Shown in pieces: positions 45,000 through 53,884 of a DNA stretch of 64,000 nucleotides. Location of the stretch: assembly GCA_947442255.1 (NCBI GenBank), contig CANEVO010000004.1:50471-114470 (forward strand), read 5' to 3'. The first letter of the stretch is position 1. Each line of letters starts with the position of its first letter. A program made the position numbers and the translations under genes. A model generated the notes under the pieces. It saw only the letters and a list, made by a program, of their open reading frames with translations. It did no database searches and was not told where the DNA came from. The DNA is from Opitutia bacterium. Lineage in GTDB: Bacteria; Verrucomicrobiota; Verrucomicrobiae; Opitutales; Opitutaceae.

Positions 45000-45374
45000 A
45001 TGGCCGCGTTCACCGATTCCACCACCACCGTCGCCGCCTTGAAGGCGAGCGTGCTCGCCTTTGCGCGGGCGCGCGATTGGGAGCAATTTCACTCTCCGAA
45101 AAACCTGAGCATGGCTCTCGCGGCCGAGGCGGGTGAGTTGATGGAGCACTTTCTTTGGGCGAAGCCCGACGAGTCCAAGGCGATTTCGACGGATGTGGCG
45201 AAGCGTGCCCGCGTGGCCGATGAACTCGCCGACGTGGTGATCTATGCGCTCGAGTTCGCGAACGTCACCGGAATAGACGTGGCGGCGGCGATCACCTCGA
45301 AGATGGCGGCAAATGCGAAAAAGTATCCGGTGGAAAAGGCCCGAGGACGGGCGGATAAGTACACCGACCTCTGA
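45000..45374 (+). CDS. MazG-like nucleotide pyrophosphohydrolase
   Basis: A 124-residue all-alpha NTP pyrophosphohydrolase of the dCTPase/RS21-C6 type. Metal motifs are LAAEAGELMEHFLW (E-x2-E) and DELADVVIYALE (E-x2-D). Members hydrolyse non-canonical or deoxy nucleotides such as dCTP to the monophosphate. The start at 45000 is chosen because the family N-terminus begins with TTVAALKASVLAFARARDW. Confidence 0.9.
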   Translation: MAAFTDSTTTVAALKASVLAFARARDWEQFHSPKNLSMALAAEAGELMEHFLWAKPDESKAISTDVAKRARVADELADVVIYALEFANVTGIDVAAAITSKMAANAKKYPVEKARGRADKYTDL

Positions 45375-45558
45375 CCGCAGGCGATCGGCCACGAACCGTG
45401 GGGAGGAAGCGTTCTCTTCTGGCTCACCCTCGGGTGGTGCGCCTACCGGCCTGGCGGTCGGGCTCACGCGGTCATCCTAATCGAGCAAGCCGTGAGGGTA
45501 TCACTCCCGGACCGCGGACTGATCGGCCGGTCCGTATGCTCGTCTCGCAGCGAATCGT

Positions 45559-45954
45559 TTAGCTTGCAACCGCCAGCGGACGGGCAACGCCGAGCAAACG
45601 GCCGGTGTTGGCGTCGAGCCGAATGACCATGCCGCGCACAGATTCGACGACCAAGGTGTCACCCGCATGGTCAACAATGCGGGCACAGGGATCGGCTGGG
45701 TCGGGCCACTCGGCCAGCCACCGCAATCGAAACGCCGCATCGAGGCAGTACAGGTTGGGGAGCCCTGGTAACAATCCGAAGGTGTGTTCGCGCACATAAA
45801 TGCACATCGGTCCCTTTCGGAACTCCACGACAGACGATGCGAGGGGACCGGACCACGCTGCACGCCCGCCAAAACGGGTTAGGCGGCAGAGGTGTCCGTC
45901 GATTACGGCGATGGCTTCGGGGTTAGATGTCACGAGCTGGAGTGCGCAGAGCAA
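45559..45954 (-). CDS. hypothetical protein with beta-propeller-like strands
   Basis: About 131 residues, with no clear signal peptide. The sequence shows two strand-turn units of the propeller kind (NLYCLDAAFRLRWLAEWPD and VVESVRGMVIRLDANTGRLL). Start uncertain: no ATG near the beginning; TTG at 45954 or GTG at 45933 are candidates. No family is recognised. The composition differs little from neighbours, so it is probably a real cytoplasmic protein. Confidence 0.55.
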   Translation of the reverse strand: MLCALQLVTSNPEAIAVIDGHLCRLTRFGGRAAWSGPLASSVVEFRKGPMCIYVREHTFGLLPGLPNLYCLDAAFRLRWLAEWPDPADPCARIVDHAGDTLVVESVRGMVIRLDANTGRLLGVARPLAVAS

Positions 45955-46145
45955 CAGGTTAGGCTGGTTCCGGCGACAATTATTTTCCAGCCCTACCCAA
46001 CCGATTCAACGAGCGGTTTCCAACTCGCGCGTTCCTTGGCGGGGCTTGGGCCCCGAGTTCCTGACGGTTTGCGGATCGTTTTGCTTGTCCGCTCCGGGCG
46101 AAAATGAATCCATCCAGCGTTCTCATGTGTATTTCACTCCGCCAC

Positions 46146-49100
46146 ATGTTTCGCCCGCTCACCTTTTTTGTTCTGCTGGTGGTCGCGGCGGCCTCGGCTG
46201 GTGGAGCGGCGACCGCACCACCTGCGGATGGGGCGGTCGCCGTCAGTCGCAATCCTCCCCGAATCGATTGGTGGCAGGCGGTGGACAACGGGCCATTTCA
46301 GGCGGACACCATTCTTACGCAGAACGGCGGCGACGTCGTGGCGCTCAAGGGGCTCGCCATCAAACTCGGCGACGCGCGGGAGGTGTCGGTCGTTTTCGAC
46401 ACAGAGCTTCTGGCCCTCCGCGCGGGGTTCGATGGCGCGGTCTTGCTTGAGGGCACCCCTTGGAGCGGAACTCACGCCAACAACACTCACTGCCCCGAGG
46501 GCGACGAGCGGTTTTTCTTCCGGAACCCGACGGGCCGGGGTTGGGCAGTCAACGGCGATTGGACCGATGCACGTGAGTTCAAGGCCGGGCCGCTTCCACC
46601 CGCGGCGGGCCGTTACCGGGGGCTTTTCCGGCACGGGAACCGCACCGTGCTTCGTTATACCGCTGGTGGCGTGAACGTGCTCGAACTACCCTGGTTGGAA
46701 TCGGCCGGCGGGGTCCGGGCAATCACTCGGACGTTCAATGTGGAGGCCACTCCGGCTGATTTGGAACTGCTCGTGCGCGACGCCGCTCCGGTTGCAGGTG
46801 GAAAAGATACGCAGATCTATCTCGTGGGAGCTCCCGCCGGCGTGACGCTCCGGCGCGCCGCGGACGGTCGGACCACGGTTCGTATCGCCCGGGGAACGGG
46901 TCCTTCGCGCTGGAAGGTCATCTACGCCGAACATGCCACGGATCCCGCCGGCTTTGTTCCGCCGGTCGATCTCGCGGTCCTCACGCGGGGCGGCCCGGGG
47001 CTTTTCCCGGAAACGATCGTGGTCAAGGGCCAGCTTGCGCCAACGACCGGATCGTATGCCGTCGATGTCATTCCATTGCCGGCGGAGAACCCGTGGCGCG
47101 CCCGCCCGCGATTCGGGGCCTTCGATTTCTTCCCCGACGGCAAGCGCGTGGCGTGTTCGACTTGGAATGGCGATGTCTGGATCGCAGACGGAATCGACGG
47201 CGACCTCGCGCAGGTGACGTGGCGCCGGTTCGCCAGCGGACTTTATCAAACCTTGGGGCTTAAGATTGTCGACGGGGTGATTTACGTGCAGGGCCGGGAC
47301 CAAATTACCCGCCTGCATGATCTCAACGGCGACGGCGAAGCGGATCACTACGAATGCTTCAACAACGACGTGATGATCACGTCCGGCTTTCACGAATTCA
47401 CCTTCGACCTCGAGACGGATCGGGACGGGAATTTCTATTTCAGCAAGGCCATGCCGGTTCTCAGCGGCGGGCGCGGCTTCGGTCCGGCGACTCCGCACAA
47501 CGGCACCGTGCTGAAGGTGAGTCGTGACGGATCGACGGTCGAGCGCGTCGCTTGGGGATTTCGGGCGCCCGGTGGCGTCGGCGTGAGCCCGGAGGGGATT
47601 GTGACGACGGGCGAGAACGAGGGCAGCTTTGTGCCCGCCTGCAAAATCACGTGGACCAAACCGGGCGCGCTCACCTTCAACGGCGTCGTGCCCGGCAAGT
47701 GGGAAAAAGCGGAATTTGCCGGCCCGTTGCCAGGCGCGCCGACGGACTACGACCGTCCCCTGTGCTGGCTGCCTTATTTCGCGGACAACTCCAGTGGCAG
47801 TCAGACGTGGGTTCCGGCCCGGACAGCCTGGGATCCGCGGCATGCGGGTGAGATGCTTCATCTCTCCTATGGGAAATCCAGCATCTTTCGCGTGCTGCGC
47901 GAGGAAGTGAATGGCCAGGTGCAAGGCGGCGTTTATCGCCTGGCCATCGATCTCGGTGCCGCCGCGATGCGCGCGCGGTTTCATCCGCAGAACGGCCAGC
48001 TCTACGCGATCGGCTTTCGCGGCTGGCAGACGACGGGCCGGGATGCCTTCCAGCGGGTTCGGTTCACGGGTGTCACCTCGCCGTTGCCTGTCGGACTCCA
48101 GGCTTACCGCAATGGCTTGCTGGTCCGATTCTCGGGTCCGTTGGACCCCAAGACGGCGGAGGATCCCCAGCGCTATTCGATCAGCAAATGGAACTACGTT
48201 TGGGGACCGCAATACGGCTCGGGCCGGTTCTCGATCGACCAACGCGATTTGGCGGCCGAGAAGCAGGCACTCCTCACGGCGTCCAAGGGCGCGCACGACA
48301 TGGTCGACGCCGTCACGGTCGGCGCGGCCCGGCTCGTCGAGGACGGGCGCGCCGTTTTTCTCTATCTGCCAAAGATGACGCCGGCGATGCAGATGGAGGT
48401 GAAGTTCGATCTGATCGACGCCCAGGGCACTGCGGTGCGTGAAACGATCTATAACACGGTTCACCATCTCGCGCCGGAGTTCAAAATTGCCGGCGTGAGG
48501 TGGGAGGAGGTGCGGGTGCCGGAGTCGGCTCCGGTCGGTGCGCCTGGTCTCATCATGAGCTTCACCGCGGAGACGACGGACGCGGTGCGGGTCGACCAGC
48601 TCGCGTTGAACTGTCCACCGGGGACTTCGCCCTCGGTCTTCATTGCTCCCCGGCAATTCGGGGCGATCTGGCAGGGCACGCTGGTGGTGCCGGAGCGGGA
48701 TGACATCACCTTTTCGTTGGAAGGGAAGGGCACCGTCACTCTGCAGATCGACGGCCAGCCGGTCGTGAGCGGCGAACTCCCGGTGACCGCATCCCTGCCG
48801 CTGACGCTCGCCAAGGGCCCGCATCGGATTTTCTGCAGTTATCGCAGCCCGAGTACGGGCGAGGGTCGCGTCCGCCTCATGTGGAGCAGTCCGCAATTTT
48901 ATCCGGAGCCCGTCCCGGCGTCGGCGTTCCGCTCCATCGCCGGGGCGGAGGTGGAGTCGTGGGGCCGGGTGCGCGAGGGTCGAGATCTTTTTGCCGCCGC
49001 ACGGTGCATCCGCTGCCACCAGCCTCGCGGCAAGCTGCCGGACGGTGCGATGCCCGAGCTTTTTGCGTCCGATCCTGATTTTCGCAATATCGGCAGCCGC

Positions 49101-50324
49101 ATCGAGTCCGGCTGGCTGGAGAAGTGGGTCGCCCAGCCGCAGGGGCATTGTCCTTCCGCGGCGCCGGCGCAGGCCGCCGACGTCGCCGCGTATTTGATGG
49201 CGCTGAAGGATCCGGCGTGGGCGGGTGAGACTTTGCCGGCCGATGCGAACGAAATCGCCGCAGGCGCCGAGCTCGTGGCCCGCTTACAACTCGACTTCTG
49301 GATCGCGCCGCTTTTCCGCGAGCGGAAACATACCGACGCCGGACTCGTCGAATTCCTGCTCCAGCCGGCACTCCATCATTCCGACACTGTATTTCCCGAC
49401 GTGCGACTGACGCGGACCGAGGCCCGACGGATCGCGGCCTATGTTCGTTCGAAACAGCCCGCGCGGATCGCGGCCTCGGGTCGGGGCGAGGCCCCCCTGG
49501 GTGCGACGGTGGTGGCGCGGGCGTGCGTTGCGTGTCACGCGCCATCGCCCGGCCCGGCTTCCGCTCCCAACTTGGAGGAAATCGCCCGCATCGATTGGAC
49601 GGTTAGGGGCTGCGTGGCGGAAAATAGGGCCGGTGCCCCGGAGTTGCGTCTCACGGCTCAACAGATCGCGCGGCTGATCGCCTTTCGAAACGCAGATCGT
49701 GACGTAGGGCTGCAATCGCTGCGACGCTTCGCTCCCGCCGAATATGCCGCCCACCAGGTGCAGACACTCAACTGCGCCCAGTGTCATTCCGGGAAGAACA
49801 ATTTCCCCGACCTCGCCCATGCGGGGGAAAAGCTCGATCTCGGCTGGTTGACGGATCTCCTCGCGGGCCGGCACCCGGCGAAAACGCGGCCGTGGTTGGA
49901 GGCGCGGATGCCGGCATTCGCCAGCCGGGCGGCCAATCTCGCGCTCGGACTCGCCATTCGGCACGGCGTCCCGCTCAAAACCGGCCAGCCGGGCCCCGCG
50001 CCCGAACGGGTGGCGGCCGGGGCCGCGCTGGCCGGGCCGGGGGGATATTCATGCGTGACCTGTCACGATGCGGGCGGGCGCAAAGCCCTGCAGGTATTTG
50101 AAGGACAGGGGCCGAATCTCCGGCTTTCCGGCGAACGGTTGCGGCATGATTATTTTCTACGCTGGATGCATCATCCGCAACGGATCGCGCCGGCGACGAT
50201 CATGCCGCGTTTCACGCAGAATCGCGATCAGGCCGTGTTGAAAACCACGTTCGAAGGACGCGCCGGGGAGCAGTTCGACGCGATCTGGCAGTGGATGGGC
50301 AGCCTCGAGGACGGCCCACCGTAA
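46146..50324 (+). CDS. exported PA14-tetraheme cytochrome c protein (DUF6797-like)
   Basis: A 1392-residue protein from ATG 46146, where a signal peptide begins (MFRPLTFFVLLVVAAASAGG). Residues about 330-660 are a six-bladed, glucose/sorbosone-dehydrogenase-like propeller (FDFFPDGKRVACSTWNGDVW, NGDGEADHYECFNN, FYFSKAMPVLSGG). A PA14-like carbohydrate/ligand module spans about 830-930 (FGAIWQGTLVVPERDDITFS, LMWSSPQFYPEPVP). Four CXXCH sites follow near 952 (CIRCH), 1126 (CVACH), 1209 (CAQCH) and 1303 (CVTCH). This arrangement fits the large verrucomicrobial and planctomycetal membrane-bound dehydrogenase-type proteins with an electron outlet. No PQQ site is proven. Ten codons upstream another ATG (46104) is possible. 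Confidence 0.82.
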   Translation: MFRPLTFFVLLVVAAASAGGAATAPPADGAVAVSRNPPRIDWWQAVDNGPFQADTILTQNGGDVVALKGLAIKLGDAREVSVVFDTELLALRAGFDGAVLLEGTPWSGTHANNTHCPEGDERFFFRNPTGRGWAVNGDWTDAREFKAGPLPPAAGRYRGLFRHGNRTVLRYTAGGVNVLELPWLESAGGVRAITRTFNVEATPADLELLVRDAAPVAGGKDTQIYLVGAPAGVTLRRAADGRTTVRIARGTGPSRWKVIYAEHATDPAGFVPPVDLAVLTRGGPGLFPETIVVKGQLAPTTGSYAVDVIPLPAENPWRARPRFGAFDFFPDGKRVACSTWNGDVWIADGIDGDLAQVTWRRFASGLYQTLGLKIVDGVIYVQGRDQITRLHDLNGDGEADHYECFNNDVMITSGFHEFTFDLETDRDGNFYFSKAMPVLSGGRGFGPATPHNGTVLKVSRDGSTVERVAWGFRAPGGVGVSPEGIVTTGENEGSFVPACKITWTKPGALTFNGVVPGKWEKAEFAGPLPGAPTDYDRPLCWLPYFADNSSGSQTWVPARTAWDPRHAGEMLHLSYGKSSIFRVLREEVNGQVQGGVYRLAIDLGAAAMRARFHPQNGQLYAIGFRGWQTTGRDAFQRVRFTGVTSPLPVGLQAYRNGLLVRFSGPLDPKTAEDPQRYSISKWNYVWGPQYGSGRFSIDQRDLAAEKQALLTASKGAHDMVDAVTVGAARLVEDGRAVFLYLPKMTPAMQMEVKFDLIDAQGTAVRETIYNTVHHLAPEFKIAGVRWEEVRVPESAPVGAPGLIMSFTAETTDAVRVDQLALNCPPGTSPSVFIAPRQFGAIWQGTLVVPERDDITFSLEGKGTVTLQIDGQPVVSGELPVTASLPLTLAKGPHRIFCSYRSPSTGEGRVRLMWSSPQFYPEPVPASAFRSIAGAEVESWGRVREGRDLFAAARCIRCHQPRGKLPDGAMPELFASDPDFRNIGSRIESGWLEKWVAQPQGHCPSAAPAQAADVAAYLMALKDPAWAGETLPADANEIAAGAELVARLQLDFWIAPLFRERKHTDAGLVEFLLQPALHHSDTVFPDVRLTRTEARRIAAYVRSKQPARIAASGRGEAPLGATVVARACVACHAPSPGPASAPNLEEIARIDWTVRGCVAENRAGAPELRLTAQQIARLIAFRNADRDVGLQSLRRFAPAEYAAHQVQTLNCAQCHSGKNNFPDLAHAGEKLDLGWLTDLLAGRHPAKTRPWLEARMPAFASRAANLALGLAIRHGVPLKTGQPGPAPERVAAGAALAGPGGYSCVTCHDAGGRKALQVFEGQGPNLRLSGERLRHDYFLRWMHHPQRIAPATIMPRFTQNRDQAVLKTTFEGRAGEQFDAIWQWMGSLEDGPP

Positions 50325-50354
50325 TCGTCAGATGGTTCAGCCCGATCATCCAAG

Positions 50355-50380
50355 CCGAAGGGGGAATTCCCCGCCTTCGG
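50355..50380. terminator. hairpin between convergent genes
   Basis: Inverted repeat CCGAAGGGGG/CCCC-G-CCTTCGG around AATT, one base bulged. It lies 31 bases after the PA14-tetraheme stop and 67 bases before the end of the convergent fusion gene, with no clear T tract. It may serve as a bidirectional terminator. Confidence 0.35.
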
Positions 50381-50446
50381 AATTGGAAGGTGAATCCGGC
50401 GGCCCGAACCGGGCTCGTTAATCCCGGACGATCCGACGCGGTTCGT

Positions 50447-51961
50447 TCAAGAGGACCCCGGTAGTACGAACATCAGCACCGCGACAAGGTGGCACGAGGT
50501 GCCGCCGAGGGCAAAGGCATGCCGCAAGACCTGATGATAGCGCACGTTTTGCCACAGGTGGAACACCGTGCCGCAAACGTAGCAGCAGATGCCGGCGAAG
50601 AGGAGCCAGAGCGCGCCGTTGGGCAGGGCGGCCATCAGTGGTTTGATCGCGACGAAAGGTACGAGGCCAACCAGCACGTAGGCGACGGTTGAAACGGTTT
50701 GCAGCCGGCCTGTGGCGAAAAGACGGAACAGCGCGCCCATGACGCAAAGCCCCCACACCACGCCAAAGAGGCTCCAACCCCAGGCGCCCCGCAGCCCGAC
50801 CAGGAGAAAAGGCGTCGCGGTGCCCGCGATGAGGGCAAAGATCGCGACATGATTCCGCCGGGTGAAGGGGGGGCGTCCATGACCGGCGCGGGTTCGCTGA
50901 AAATTGATGAAAGCCACGTAGCCGAGCACGAGCGTGAGACCGAAGATCACGCAACTCACCACGCGCGAAGCGCCGCCGTAAGTCGCCGCCGCCGTCGCGA
51001 GCAACACCATGGCCGCGATGCTGCCGGCCAGACCGATGCCGTGGGTCAGATAGTGCGCGACTTGTTCCCCTCGCGTATAAACCTCCGCCTTGTCGCTGGC
51101 AGTTGATTGGGCTTGGGCGCGGCGTTCCTGCACGACCTGGTCGGTTTTTGCATCGCACCAGCGGATCAAGGCGCAGGGGCGCGGGCTGGTGAATTCAGCG
51201 GGCGTCCACTCCGTGCCGTCGGTGTAAAGGGTCTTGGGTAGGATGAAGGTGCCCAACACCCAGTCGGCCACGGGCAGGGTGAAGAATCCGGAAATGGCCT
51301 CGTTGCAGTCGATGACCGCGTGGTGGCGAAGATGGAAGCTGTAGACCTTCCGCCAGAACCAGCCGAAGCGGGCATGCTCGATCATCGGGGACCAGCGTTC
51401 GAAGGACCAATGCTCGACGGCGTGAAACAACTCGTAGAGCAGCACCGAGCCCGCCACGGCGCTATAGCCGGCGAAAAACCACGGCAGCGAGGGTACCAGG
51501 AGCTGGGCGATCAGCAGCAGCGGAGTGAGCGCAATCGTGAACACCGCCAGCGTATACCAAGGGAAGAAGGAGGCCTCGCCCTGTTCCGGTTCTGTAATCG
51601 GATAAATATTCTCGACGAACGGCACCTCGCGACCGCCCGGCGTGCGACGCCGGGCGATGCGCGTCAAGTTGTGATGCAGCGTGTGCTGCTTGTAGAAACG
51701 GCTGAGGAACGGGATCACGGGCTTATGCAATACGTAGCGATGGAAGCCCCATTCCATAAAACAGTTGAACATCGTGACGGCCAGAAAGGCGGCGCCGAAT
51801 TGCCAGAAGCTCGCCGAGATTTGTGACTGCCAGATTGCGTCCGGGGCGGAAAGCTTGAGGAGCGCGCCCAAACAGGCGAACGAGGCAACGACGGTGAAAA
51901 GGAAAAGAGGGAGCGAGAAATGCTCCTCGACACGGGGCCGTCCGGTGGCGGGTTGGGACAT
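50447..51961 (-). CDS. fatty acid hydroxylase fused to hemolysin III/PAQR-like domain
   Basis: A 504-residue membrane protein from ATG 51961 (an earlier TTG adds five residues). Residues about 45-245 form a fatty acid hydroxylase/sterol desaturase with the di-iron histidine boxes H74-x4-H79, HTLHH (93-97), HAVEH (180-184) and HLRHH (210-214). Residues about 295-504 form a seven-helix hemolysin III/PAQR domain (CREST superfamily): THGIGLAGSIAAMVL, RRNHVAIFALIAGTATPF, GWSLFGVVWG and RHAFALGGTSCH. In this half the usual helix-2 S-x3-H appears as FINFQ and the helix-3 Asp as Asn, so hydrolase function is doubtful. The hydroxylase half is complete. It may modify lipid chains and sense them. Confidence 0.85.
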   Translation of the reverse strand: MSQPATGRPRVEEHFSLPLFLFTVVASFACLGALLKLSAPDAIWQSQISASFWQFGAAFLAVTMFNCFMEWGFHRYVLHKPVIPFLSRFYKQHTLHHNLTRIARRRTPGGREVPFVENIYPITEPEQGEASFFPWYTLAVFTIALTPLLLIAQLLVPSLPWFFAGYSAVAGSVLLYELFHAVEHWSFERWSPMIEHARFGWFWRKVYSFHLRHHAVIDCNEAISGFFTLPVADWVLGTFILPKTLYTDGTEWTPAEFTSPRPCALIRWCDAKTDQVVQERRAQAQSTASDKAEVYTRGEQVAHYLTHGIGLAGSIAAMVLLATAAATYGGASRVVSCVIFGLTLVLGYVAFINFQRTRAGHGRPPFTRRNHVAIFALIAGTATPFLLVGLRGAWGWSLFGVVWGLCVMGALFRLFATGRLQTVSTVAYVLVGLVPFVAIKPLMAALPNGALWLLFAGICCYVCGTVFHLWQNVRYHQVLRHAFALGGTSCHLVAVLMFVLPGSS

Positions 51962-52241
51962 ACCATCAGTTGTCAACGGTTGGCGCCCGATAGCAATCGT
52001 GGAAACGGGAAACCTCGTGGTGGGCGCTGGCTGGAAATGGACAACCCCTCTCCGACTCTTTCTGCTCCTGCGGGTGGACGATTGGCCGATATTCGACGTT
52101 TCCGTATTACCGGTGGTTCGCGACTGCCCGGGGTGGAGCGTCCGCCTCTGGATCCACGGGCCGTTCGACCGGGTCGGCGCGAGTCCAGCCGTTGTCGGTG
52201 GGCCCGCCCGGCGACGACGATAAGATAAAAGGGCAAGCGTT

Positions 52242-52952
52242 ATGCCGTCGGCTGAAACCCCCCATCATCAGCGATTGAAAGCCCTGGCTTTGAGTTGGGC
52301 GCGAATCAACGGCTTTGCGATTGGCGGGCTTGAGGTGCGCATTCCGCGGAGCGGCTATCGGGCGGATGTGGCCGCTGGCGGGCGGAGCGCGGACGCTCCG
52401 ACCGCCATTTTTGAATGCAAGCAGGCGAGGTCTGACCTGCTCAAGGATGCCCATGCCGAGGCGGCTACCCGGGCGCGGCTGGCCGAACTCGTGGACCGGC
52501 GTCGAAAACTTGAGGCGATGTTTACGGTCCACCGGCCCGACTTGCGCCGGGGCGAAGCGTTGTTTCCGGAATTCGACGCCTGGGATTTTTCGGGCCTGGA
52601 GCATCGCGCGTATCGCGGCGTGTTGAACGAACTGGCGTGCCTGCGGCGGCGGCTGGTGCGCGGGACCAAGTTTTCGAAAATGTTCCGGTATCGGTGTGCG
52701 GATGTCCTTTACCTGGTCGTGGAGGAAAACATTTTCGCCGAGGCCGAGATTCCGGCGGGTTGGGGGCTGCTCGTCCGGCGGGGAGCGGGGCTGGAACTCG
52801 CGCGCCGGCCGGTGGGGATGGCCGCCAGCACCGAACAGCGGGTTGCTTTGTTGGCATCGATCGCGCTGGCCGGCGCCCGCACGACCGGGCGGGAAGGCGG
52901 CCACTCGGTGGTGGCGGCGCGACCGTCGGCCGCCGGGGCCGGAACAGGTTGA
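52242..52952 (+). CDS. predicted PD-(D/E)XK nuclease-like protein
   Basis: A 236-residue soluble protein. Residues about 38-68 read GYRADVAAGG then IFECKQARSDLLKDAH, which fits the D and E-x-K core of the PD-(D/E)XK fold, close in pattern to MmcB/DUF-type nuclease-like DNA repair proteins. The next 120 residues are helical and basic (RARLAELVDRRRKLEAMF, CLRRRLVRGTKFSKMF). The C-terminus is disordered. It lies 62 bases before the Hsp33 gene on the same strand. No restriction methylase or helicase is adjacent, so a restriction system is unlikely. Confidence 0.68.
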   Translation: MPSAETPHHQRLKALALSWARINGFAIGGLEVRIPRSGYRADVAAGGRSADAPTAIFECKQARSDLLKDAHAEAATRARLAELVDRRRKLEAMFTVHRPDLRRGEALFPEFDAWDFSGLEHRAYRGVLNELACLRRRLVRGTKFSKMFRYRCADVLYLVVEENIFAEAEIPAGWGLLVRRGAGLELARRPVGMAASTEQRVALLASIALAGARTTGREGGHSVVAARPSAAGAGTG

Positions 52953-53013
52953 GCGGGTGAACAATCGCAAACCCCGGATGGACAATTGCGCGTCCCTTGC
53001 AACCTTCCGTTTT

Positions 53014-53814
53014 ATGCCGGAAACGACACCGCCCAACACCGCCGACGCCGGACTCGAAGTGCGCACCGACTTTGTGCGCGGACGCAACGCCCTGGTGGCG
53101 CGCGCCAGCTTCAGCGAACTCTTCGTGGACTACTACCTGCACTTGGGGGCGAATCAGATTCGCCTGGCTTCCGAATCCGACGCGATGTTCAAACGGGCGC
53201 TCGCCGCTTTTACGCTTCATTGCGCCTCGCGGCCTTGGAACGAGCTTACGGCCTGGACCATCAATTTCCAGTCTCCCCTGGTGAACCTTTTTCTCACCGG
53301 GGACAACGGCACGGGTGCGGTGACGGGGCGCGTCTTTGAGGGAAACGTCAAGGAAGGGCCGGCGAGTTTGTTCTTTGCCGATGTCGTGCGCGGCAACCAA
53401 CCCAAGCGCCGCAGCGCCGTGACGTTTACCGGGTCTGATCCGATGGCGGCGGCGGAAAACTTTTATGCGCAGAGTGAGCAGCGCGGCGCGCGTTATTTCC
53501 AGCTCGATGCGGAGGAGTTTGCGCTCGTGACGGAGAATCCCGATTGCGACCTCACGTGGTTTCACGGGCTTACGGCGGAAGGCGTCCGTGGTTTGGTCGG
53601 GGCGGAAGCGCTGGCTCCGCTCGAGCGTCGGATTTACCGGTGGCATTGCGGCTGCAACCAAACGCGCATGATGGAGGTGCTCGCGCCGGCGTTGCAGGAT
53701 GACCCCGACGTGCTGTTTGGCGGGGAACCGAAGCTCGAAATCCGCTGCCCGCGCTGCGGGGCGCGGCATGCGATCACTCGCGCGGCGCTGGAGGCGTTCG
53801 TCACGAGGAGTTGA
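53014..53814 (+). CDS. hslO: Hsp33 family redox-regulated chaperone
   Basis: A 266-residue Hsp33. The zinc redox switch is intact: C212-x-C214 in YRWHCGC and C245-x2-C248 in IRCPRCG, spaced by 30 residues. Core blocks include RGRNALVARASFSELF and the LTWFHGLTAEGVRGLVG region. Under oxidative stress the cysteines form disulfides, release zinc and activate holdase activity. The start at 53014 gives the family length; an upstream ATG only adds unrelated residues. Confidence 0.9.
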   Translation: MPETTPPNTADAGLEVRTDFVRGRNALVARASFSELFVDYYLHLGANQIRLASESDAMFKRALAAFTLHCASRPWNELTAWTINFQSPLVNLFLTGDNGTGAVTGRVFEGNVKEGPASLFFADVVRGNQPKRRSAVTFTGSDPMAAAENFYAQSEQRGARYFQLDAEEFALVTENPDCDLTWFHGLTAEGVRGLVGAEALAPLERRIYRWHCGCNQTRMMEVLAPALQDDPDVLFGGEPKLEIRCPRCGARHAITRAALEAFVTRS

Positions 53815-53884
53815 GGAGTGGCAGCTTGCACGTGGGGCGGCGCTGCGCCATCGCTACCGGCCGGCGCGCGCGCCGGGCTCCGAC

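Noticed and set aside
46686..49148. 820-codon open frame on the minus strand
   Set aside because: Antisense shadow of the PA14-tetraheme gene; composition is Arg, His and Gly heavy and no motif is seen.
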